From positions 3,286,001 to 3,350,000 of the forward strand of contig OZ245019.1 of assembly GCA_965223815.1 (NCBI GenBank): 64,000 nt of DNA, given 5' to 3'. Shown here in pieces: positions 44,971-51,631 of the stretch. Numbering within the stretch: position 1 is the first letter of the stretch; every line of letters begins with the position of its first letter. A model generated the notes under the pieces. It made no database searches. It had not been told where the DNA came from and saw only the letters and a program-made list of their open reading frames with translations. Made by a program: the position numbers and the translations under genes. Origin of the DNA: HKST-UBA178 sp965223815. Its GTDB lineage: Bacteria; Pseudomonadota; Gammaproteobacteria; Chromatiales; Chromatiaceae.

Positions 44971-45411
44971 CTACCAAAGAGAAAAATGCATCACCCCGTT
45001 TTTTACGACTATATACATATCTAGGCTGCCTTCCTTCTTCCTGCTTCCTAAAAAATGATTTAGTACAAGCAGACCATCTTTTGAGTTAAGGTCAATCGTC
45101 GTGGTTTTCTTTGGTGCACAATCAGCTGTAGAGCCATAAACGAATGACTCTAATTCTTTTTTGCTTTTTTCTTTACTACCGATAATAGCTATTCCCTCGA
45201 ATCCAGTTACCACACCTGCAGAGTGATCAATTTTGGTGAACTCAGCATAGTATGTATCGAGCCCCCTAAAACTATCTACAAATCGCTTAACATCAGAAAC
45301 ACACTCACTTAATACAAAAAAACTAATTTCACTAAATTCGCTTTTTTGTTCCTCATCAGAGCATACACCGGATGACATTAGTACAAAACAAATGCAGCAA
45401 AATAATCTCAT
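44971..45411 (-). CDS. Array gene 5: exported protein of unknown function
   Basis: A 146-residue AT-rich gene. A short signal peptide (LFCCICFVLMSSGVC), possibly a lipoprotein signal, precedes a soluble domain (DVKRFVDSFRGLDTYYAEF, NSKDGLLVLNHFLGSRK) of no recognised family. The stop codon is five bases from copy E, and the start is 73 bp from copy F. Confidence 0.55.
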   Translation of the reverse strand: MRLFCCICFVLMSSGVCSDEEQKSEFSEISFFVLSECVSDVKRFVDSFRGLDTYYAEFTKIDHSAGVVTGFEGIAIIGSKEKSKKELESFVYGSTADCAPKKTTTIDLNSKDGLLVLNHFLGSRKKEGSLDMYIVVKNGVMHFSLW

Positions 45412-45484
45412 CGTTATCTCATATTAAATGGCACTTCTTCGATTGGCACTATACCTATATTATCATCGTACAATAAAGGGGAAC

Positions 45485-45889
45485 GACAAAGGCGACGCAT
45501 CTATATTCCCTCGCTTACATGTCTACCCCGCCCCCTCCTTTCCACCCTCGATCCCAATCTCCGCTCCACCTCATCGATAGAGCGCCGGTTGCCCGTCAGT
45601 TGATTTCTGCTGACCGACTCCCCGTAAAATTGCTTCTCCGATTCCGGAACCCCATTTTCGACAAACACAGGGTAGCGGCGTTTTCGCTGCGCATCGGTCT
45701 TCCCTAAGCCGATAGTCCTGATCAGCCAGAAATAACGCGTCCCGATTATGCCCCCGCAGTACGATATGATGCGGACAACGGGACATTACTACCCTGGCCT
45801 TCCTTGGCATGGCAATCTCCTTTTTGCTTCAAGATGCATTCAGCCCATCTGCTTCCTTGCTCAATTAAATAAATGCGTCCCCTTTAGTT
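45485..45889 (-). repeat. Repeat element copy F (RAYT-relic, 405 bp), end of array
   Basis: Last copy; the left end reads GACAAAGGCGACG (one base different) and the right end CCCCTTTAGTT. Beyond it the gene order changes: the next gene is on the plus strand and no minus-strand gene ends at this element, so copy F marks the array boundary. The N-terminal relic begins MPRKARVVMSRCPHHIV. Confidence 0.85.
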
Positions 45890-45948
45890 ATAATCAGTCA
45901 GCAAGCCAGAAGTTCTAATATCGTTCATCCTTCAAGGCTTGGAGCATA

Positions 45949-46485
45949 ATGAAATTTTCGATCTTTAGCGACAATGAAAAGGATGAGATCCATGCGCTGT
46001 TTACTCAGACTTTTTCCGATTCTGAAGGCCAAACAGAGGGAGAACTGATTGGTAGTTTAGTGCTCGATGTGATGAATGAGACCGACGACAACGACATATT
46101 TGGTTTTGTAGCCACGGAAGACAACCGAATAGTCGGATGTATTTTCTTCACGAGGTTGTTGTTCAACGCTCCTGTTGAAGCTTTCCTTCTTGCGCCTGTG
46201 GCCGTTCACTCGAATTATCAGGGTAAAAAAATCGGCCAAGAATTGATCAGATTTGGGCTTGACCAGTTAAAGCAGGAAGGAGTGGAATGGGTGTTTACCT
46301 ATGGCGATCCAAAGTTCTATTTTAAAGTGGGCTTCAAGCATGTTCCAGCAGGTGTGGCTGAAGCCCCTTTTGAGTTATCTCAACCAGAGGGTTGGCTTTT
46401 CCAGTCTCTGAACAACAGTGAGATCGCGCATTTGCCAGGAAGCTCGGGTTGCGTTAAGGCATTTAGCTGCCCCGACTACTGGTGA
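45949..46485 (+). CDS. GNAT-family N-acetyltransferase (YhbS-like)
   Basis: A 178-residue protein with the GNAT core: VGCIFFTRLL, the acetyl-CoA loop LAPVAVHSNYQGKKIGQELI and YGDPKFYFKVGFK. It is similar in layout to YhbS. The substrate is unknown. TTGGAG precedes the ATG. The gene is on the plus strand, directly after repeat copy F, and less GC-rich than the core genome. Confidence 0.82.
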   Translation: MKFSIFSDNEKDEIHALFTQTFSDSEGQTEGELIGSLVLDVMNETDDNDIFGFVATEDNRIVGCIFFTRLLFNAPVEAFLLAPVAVHSNYQGKKIGQELIRFGLDQLKQEGVEWVFTYGDPKFYFKVGFKHVPAGVAEAPFELSQPEGWLFQSLNNSEIAHLPGSSGCVKAFSCPDYW

Positions 46486-46724
46486 GCTGCAGAATTGGTC
46501 GAGTTTGAGTCTTTTATCGTGGACCTCTCAGTAGGCAGTGCAATCGCTGAAGGGGAGTTTTTCGTTGCGATCATCCCCCAAGGTTCGGGGGGTGCCAATT
46601 TGGGACATAGACGCATCGCATTTACACTCGTCAAACGGGGCTTTGACACACTGAGTTAGAAACATGATGAATTCATGGAGCCACACCACTCAAGCGAACG
46701 CTATGGGCAAGCGGGATTGCTGCG

Positions 46725-47144
46725 ATGATTAAAATAGAGGGAGGTTGCTATTGCGGTAATGTTTCTTACGTCGCAGAACTGACCGAGCCTGTTTCTAACT
46801 ATACTCCGAGATCTTGTGATTGCGTTTTTTGCACTTCCCACGGGGCATCTTATATCTCAGATAGCAAGGGCAAATTGACGCTGGCAATTAAAAACGAGAG
46901 TGAGCTAAACCGCTTCAAGCAAGGAAGTGGTATTGCAGATTTTCTTATCTGCAGAAATTGTGGGAATGCGGTTGGAGCAATTTACGAAGAGGGGGGGTGT
47001 CTTTACGGAGCGATAAATTCAAACACGCTCAGAGGAAGTGTCGAAACAGGAGAAAGCCAGAGTGTATCTCCTGAGAAATTATCTGATCCGGAGAAAGTTT
47101 CAAGGTGGAAAGAACTCTGGTTTTCAGAGGTCAGCTTCGAATGA
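46725..47144 (+). CDS. GFA/CENP-V-family zinc protein
   Basis: A 139-residue protein with the three Cys motifs of the glutathione-dependent formaldehyde-activating (GFA) fold: GGCYCGNVSY, CDCVFCTSHG and CRNCGNAVG, which bind structural and catalytic zinc. Family members act on glutathione adducts or have unknown roles. A 239-bp gap without recognised features separates it from the acetyltransferase gene. Confidence 0.82.
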   Translation: MIKIEGGCYCGNVSYVAELTEPVSNYTPRSCDCVFCTSHGASYISDSKGKLTLAIKNESELNRFKQGSGIADFLICRNCGNAVGAIYEEGGCLYGAINSNTLRGSVETGESQSVSPEKLSDPEKVSRWKELWFSEVSFE

Positions 47145-47235
47145 AATGGAGAACAGACGATGGTGGCTTCAAGTTGGATCATGCGAATCTGACCCATCCC
47201 CAAGCAGGCCTCTGGAAAACGGTGATAGGGGCAGT

Positions 47236-48519
47236 TTAGTTACAGCCCAGCCGATCCGCTACGGATTTGATCGCCCCATAGGCGCTGGTTACGGCTACCC
47301 CCGCCCCGCAGCGTTGACGAATCCAGTCCTGATTGGCGAGCAGAATACCAGCGGCAAACAGATGTTCACTGAGCGGTCGGCCGTCACTGTCGAGCGGGCG
47401 GAACGCCCTGTCTATCCGAATACCACAGCGATTTACAGGGTGGCCCCTGGGATCGAGATAATTCTGCCGATACCATCCTTCGCGATTCTCCGGCTGTACC
47501 ACCGGAATCCCCAGCAAGGCCTCACGGATGCCGGTGCGCTCCGCTACCAGTCCCCCTGAGAGAAAACGCCCGGTCGCTAGAACCACCGCTTCGCTCTCGA
47601 TCTCCACCTCACTGAAACTGTCATTGAGATACAGCCTGGCCCCTTTCTGCTCCAGCTCCAAGCGCTTCACCTTCTGCTGGGGAACCAGGGTCAATCCCCT
47701 GGCGGGAAACACCTGTTCGAACATCTCTCTCAGGCGAATCCCTGGGACCGCCGGGGGCATGGTGGGAATCTCGAACATCGGTACGCCCGACAACCGTTGC
47801 ATTTCGCTGTGGACGCGATCCGGTTGATTCACTCCCATAATCGCCGGCACCCCCACGCAGGTCGCCCCACCGAGTACTTCCTTGATGCGTTCCGCCAGTT
47901 GCTCCCGGTGCTTGGGAACCTCCAAGGCCCGTGCCATCACCTCGGGAAACACGGACTCACCGCGCTCCATCCCGGGAAACGCCACCCGAGCTGTCTTCAG
48001 GTTAGACCAAACCGGAGCCAGGTTGGAGACTAACTCCCTGCCGCTGAAACCTTCCAAACCCTGGAAATCGACTATCAGGGTTTGGGCGTTGCGCTCGATC
48101 GCCTCAATGCCACTGACCATGGTGCGTGGCATGCATAGAGTCGGTTTGCGGGTACCCGCCGGCGTCAGTGCCAGGAGATTGCGCGGCCCCGGATCGGTAT
48201 AGGCTACGCCCATCTCCCCCAGGGTGGTTGTAAACAGCTGGAAGGCCTCTCGGATTTCGGCTTCACTGAGAAGCCCAAGGGGATGCCCGGGTTGCTCATG
48301 CCTCAAAGCAGCCAGAGCCTGCCAGGGGTCCTCCACCCGGCGATCCTGGTGCCAGCCAAGCAGATCCAGATAGCCGGTAGTGTAGGCGATAGCTCCGGTA
48401 TTACCGACCAGGGCGGTCTCAATTCCCCGCTGCAGGGAGAATACGCTGGCGGCAAACCCAGCCAGGCCGGAACCGACGACCGCCAAGCGGGTACGATAGT
48501 GCCTCGACTCCCGTATCAT
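47236..48519 (-). CDS. glpB: Anaerobic glycerol-3-phosphate dehydrogenase subunit B
   Basis: A 427-residue flavoprotein: a dinucleotide motif RLAVVGSGLAGFAASVFSL, TGYLDLLG, and the GlpB-type C-terminus (GIRIDRAFRPLDSDGRPL, NQDWIRQRCGAGVAV). The ATG overlaps the glpA stop as ATGA. With GlpA and the Fe-S subunit it oxidises sn-glycerol-3-phosphate and passes electrons to the quinone pool. It is last in the order C-A-B; E. coli has A-B-C. Confidence 0.88.
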   Translation of the reverse strand: MIRESRHYRTRLAVVGSGLAGFAASVFSLQRGIETALVGNTGAIAYTTGYLDLLGWHQDRRVEDPWQALAALRHEQPGHPLGLLSEAEIREAFQLFTTTLGEMGVAYTDPGPRNLLALTPAGTRKPTLCMPRTMVSGIEAIERNAQTLIVDFQGLEGFSGRELVSNLAPVWSNLKTARVAFPGMERGESVFPEVMARALEVPKHREQLAERIKEVLGGATCVGVPAIMGVNQPDRVHSEMQRLSGVPMFEIPTMPPAVPGIRLREMFEQVFPARGLTLVPQQKVKRLELEQKGARLYLNDSFSEVEIESEAVVLATGRFLSGGLVAERTGIREALLGIPVVQPENREGWYRQNYLDPRGHPVNRCGIRIDRAFRPLDSDGRPLSEHLFAAGILLANQDWIRQRCGAGVAVTSAYGAIKSVADRLGCN

Positions 48520-50159
48520 TCCTGCCCAGGGCTCTCGTCACAAGACTGACCGCCCTCCTCGCTCTCCAGATGATCCAACCCCAACAGACTGCAATGCAGC
48601 GCCTCCGCCAACTCCATCTGCGGCATTTGCTCCCCCCAGAGTACGGGCCTGACACCTCGAAACCGTTCACTGACGAAATCGCGAGCCTGAACCAGCCCTT
48701 CGGGCGAGCTGTACCGCCCCCGGTCGTAGAGGTGGGAAGTTACCCTGATGCTGCAAAACGCCCCCTGGCAAGACCCCTTGCCTACTCGGCTGCGCACTCC
48801 GATGGCCTTAAGTCCCATTTGCGATTCAGCGCCCGGAGCGGACTCCAGTATGGAGTCGATGGCGGATTGGGGCACCATTTCGCACTCGCACAGCATCCCA
48901 TCGGCCGGGTCCTTCCGTTGAAACCAGTAGCGCGCGGAAAAACCCGGCTCCGTCCAACGCACCGCGTCCCCCGATGGCAGCGGCACGACGGCGGTACTGC
49001 TGGACTCCCTGTTACCCAGCCTTCTCGCCACCAGATCAGCCGTCTTTTCCGCCATCAGGCGAAAGGTGGTGAGCTTGCCGCCGGTGATGGTGGCGAAATT
49101 CCCCAACCCCTGATCTTCATGGTCGAACAGGGTGAACCCCCGGCTCGCCGCGCGGCCGTCCCCGCCTGACTCTGCCTTCTGAAGCAGCGGCCGTACTCCG
49201 GAAAAGGCGCGGATGAAGCGGGTGCCGGCGAGTGCCGGCACCATGGCAACACCCTCCGCGAGATTGCGCTCTACTTCAGCCACGGTCGGCCGCATACCAT
49301 CGGGATCAGCCACAGTATCCGATGTAGTTCCCAGCAGGGATATGGTCCCGCCGGGCACCAGGATATCGCCGTCGCCGGGCGGCCGCAGACGATTGACTAC
49401 ACCGTTGGCGACGCGGGTATTGCTGACAATCAAAGTGCCTTTCGAATAGATCAGGTTCACTTCGCCGCACCCGGCCATCCTCGCCACCGACATCGACCAG
49501 GCACCGGCGGCATTGACCACCTGCCGAGCCAGAATGCGGCGTCTCTCTCCACTGCGGGTGTTGCGGCAGAGCGCGGCCCGTATCTCACCCTCTTGGATCT
49601 CGAAACCGGTCACTTCGGTATGGGGTAGATAGATACTGCCGGTCAGATCCTGGGCATGGTTGACGTTCTCCAGGGTGATTCGAAAGGGGTCCACTGTGGC
49701 ATCGGGCACTGCGTAGGCGGCAATCAGCCTATCGCTCAACACGGGCTCACGCTCTCTCGCCTCGATCGCTGTCAATGGCTCGCAGGGAATACCGGCGTTG
49801 CGGCAGTGGAGGGGGAAACGATCTGCGAATTCCGGGTCATCCCCTTCGACTGCCACGAACAGGCCCCCGCAATCATCGACGCACTCGCTGGCGACCTGTT
49901 TAAGTATCTCTCCCTCTTGGCGGCACTCTGCAGCGGTCTCCCTATCCGCCGACGCATAGCGCCCTCCGCTGTGAAGCAGGCCATGGTTGCCTCCTGAGGC
50001 GCCGGCATTGAGGTCCCGCCGGTCGATAAGCAGGCAGTGGACACCACGCAATGCCAAGTCCCGCATCACTCCTGTGCCGGTGGCACCACCGCCGATGATC
50101 AGCACCTCGGTTTCGAAAGTTTCCCCCCGGTCTGTTAATCCCCCTCTGCCGTCGGTCAT
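48516..50159 (-). CDS. glpA: Anaerobic glycerol-3-phosphate dehydrogenase subunit A
   Basis: About 547 residues, the catalytic FAD subunit: VLIIGGGATGTGVMRDLALR at the N-terminus, ASGGNHGLLHSGGRYA, GKLTTFRLMAEKTADL, and a C-terminal BFD-like [2Fe-2S] region (MLCECEMV and GSCQGAFC). The ATG at 50159 is two bases after the glpC stop; the frame continues upstream to 50339 without support. It forms an operon with glpC and glpB. Confidence 0.9.
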   Translation of the reverse strand: MTDGRGGLTDRGETFETEVLIIGGGATGTGVMRDLALRGVHCLLIDRRDLNAGASGGNHGLLHSGGRYASADRETAAECRQEGEILKQVASECVDDCGGLFVAVEGDDPEFADRFPLHCRNAGIPCEPLTAIEAREREPVLSDRLIAAYAVPDATVDPFRITLENVNHAQDLTGSIYLPHTEVTGFEIQEGEIRAALCRNTRSGERRRILARQVVNAAGAWSMSVARMAGCGEVNLIYSKGTLIVSNTRVANGVVNRLRPPGDGDILVPGGTISLLGTTSDTVADPDGMRPTVAEVERNLAEGVAMVPALAGTRFIRAFSGVRPLLQKAESGGDGRAASRGFTLFDHEDQGLGNFATITGGKLTTFRLMAEKTADLVARRLGNRESSSTAVVPLPSGDAVRWTEPGFSARYWFQRKDPADGMLCECEMVPQSAIDSILESAPGAESQMGLKAIGVRSRVGKGSCQGAFCSIRVTSHLYDRGRYSSPEGLVQARDFVSERFRGVRPVLWGEQMPQMELAEALHCSLLGLDHLESEEGGQSCDESPGQE

Positions 50160-50161
50160 AG

Positions 50162-51472
50162 TCAATTCGCTCCGGAATCGGGAAGATTGATAGCGGCGAG
50201 CTCCGGCCCCAGGTACTTGCGCTCGTTTTTCCCCAGGATACCCAACGAAAGGCAAATCAGGGTCCAAAAATGGACCACCCGGTAGTGGCCGCCATAATGC
50301 TCCCCGATATCTTCCATCTGAGTATGGCAGTTGTGGCATGGGGTCAGTACATACTCGGCGCCGGTGGTCTGTATCTGATCGAATTTCCTTGCGCCATAGG
50401 CCCGGCGCTGTGCGTTCATCCCAGCCTGTAAAAAACCGCCCCCGCCTCCGCAGCAGTAATTGGCGCTGCGACAGGGCTGCATATCGACAAAATTTTCCTC
50501 GCCAACCAGGCGCTTGGCAACAAACCGCAAATCATCAGCCGCGGGATCGCCAAGAGATTTGCGCACCAGCTGACAGGGGTCCTGAAGCGTAAAGCGGATG
50601 CCCTCCGTGTTCCAGTCGGCGTTGACCGGTAGCAGCCCCTCCCGTATCCACTGGGCGTAGTAGCTCACCAAACTCGCCGGCTCGAAGTTGGCTTCCAGAC
50701 CGAAACGCTCCACCCCTTTCCAAAGGGTGTAGAACGAATGTCCACACTCGGTATTGATCCAAACTTTGCAGCCCAGTGCATTGACCGCATCCACCCGCTG
50801 TTTCACCATCGCTTTCCAGGCTGCGTCATCGCCGCTGAACATACAGAAGTTCTCTGCCGCCCACCCCCTGGAGCCGTAAGTCCAGTCTGCTCCAACGTAG
50901 TCGAATATCTTCCACAGAGGAGCCAGTTCCTCGGGTTCCGCGGCGGGCTCCCGGGAGTTCTGGTTTACGAAAAAGTGTGCCCCCTGCTTGTCTACGGGCA
51001 CCTCCAGTTCGGCAAAACGGGAGGATTCGGCCCGTACCTCTTCGGCGATCTCATCGACGATTTCCACGAAATCCTCGGATCTCAAGCCCATGGCGCTGGT
51101 ACTTGAGAAGCGCAGCTGTGCCTCGCAGGAGCGGACGATGCCCCTGGGCTTCTCTTCCTGTGGCCAGGCGCCGCGGGCCAAACCCACCAGTAGCGATACA
51201 TCAATGCTCATCGGGCAGACGTACATACAGCGTTTGCACTGGGTGCAGGTCCAGACCCAGGGCGTTGTGGAGAGCTCGTCGTTCATGCCGAGCATCGCCA
51301 TGCGGATGAAGCGGCGGGGGTCCATGCCCTCCAACCCGGACGCTGGACATCCGGAAGAGCAGAGACCGCAGTTTAGGCAGGCGTCGTAGTTTGAGCCATG
51401 GGGCAGCAACTCCTTTGCCCGTGCCCTGAAGTCGATGACCATGGGAGGTTTACGCTCGGCAGTGGCCGCCAT
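50162..51472 (-). CDS. glpC: Fe-S/CCG-domain electron-transfer subunit (GlpC position, HdrD/DsrK-like)
   Basis: About 436 residues. Two [4Fe-4S] motifs (ACLNCGLCSSGCPASG and TCTQCKRCMYVCPMSID) are followed by CCG-type cysteine-rich regions (QDPCQLVRKSLGD, YCCGGGGGFLQAG, TPCHNCHTQ). The gene position makes it the membrane electron-transfer subunit of the GlpAB dehydrogenase. The CCG layout is closer to HdrD/DsrK-type subunits than to what I recall of E. coli GlpC, so the symbol is positional. The ATG at 51472 has GAGGAG nine bases upstream. Confidence 0.75.
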   Translation of the reverse strand: MAATAERKPPMVIDFRARAKELLPHGSNYDACLNCGLCSSGCPASGLEGMDPRRFIRMAMLGMNDELSTTPWVWTCTQCKRCMYVCPMSIDVSLLVGLARGAWPQEEKPRGIVRSCEAQLRFSSTSAMGLRSEDFVEIVDEIAEEVRAESSRFAELEVPVDKQGAHFFVNQNSREPAAEPEELAPLWKIFDYVGADWTYGSRGWAAENFCMFSGDDAAWKAMVKQRVDAVNALGCKVWINTECGHSFYTLWKGVERFGLEANFEPASLVSYYAQWIREGLLPVNADWNTEGIRFTLQDPCQLVRKSLGDPAADDLRFVAKRLVGEENFVDMQPCRSANYCCGGGGGFLQAGMNAQRRAYGARKFDQIQTTGAEYVLTPCHNCHTQMEDIGEHYGGHYRVVHFWTLICLSLGILGKNERKYLGPELAAINLPDSGAN

Positions 51473-51631
51473 TGAATTACACTCCTCGGTCAATCAGGCA
51501 GGTCGAGTATCCGGAGCAGCGGATGCGGATTTCACCTCTCGCTCCCCATCCCGGGCAGCAGGTGTCGGTGCTAATTATCACCGCCCTGCGGGCAAGGCCG
51601 CAAGGGCCTGCAGGCCCTGCTTGGCCCGGGG

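Noticed and set aside
40486..45889. Interpretation of the repeats as a CRISPR array
   Set aside because: Repeats are 405 bp and encode transposase relics, and the spacers are 490-710 bp with genes; no cas genes are present.
46486..46724. Possible attC-like site between the acetyltransferase and GFA genes
   Set aside because: GTTAGAAA and TCAAACG were inspected but do not fit the core-site consensus or pair with each other.
40486..47144. Interpretation as a classical integron
   Set aside because: No integrase gene, and no conserved GTTRRRY/RYYYAAC core pairs at unit borders; sequence after TTTAGTT differs in every copy.
47038..47559. 173-codon plus-strand open frame across the GFA gene end and glpB
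   Set aside because: Overlaps two well-supported genes in other frames and has no coherent composition.
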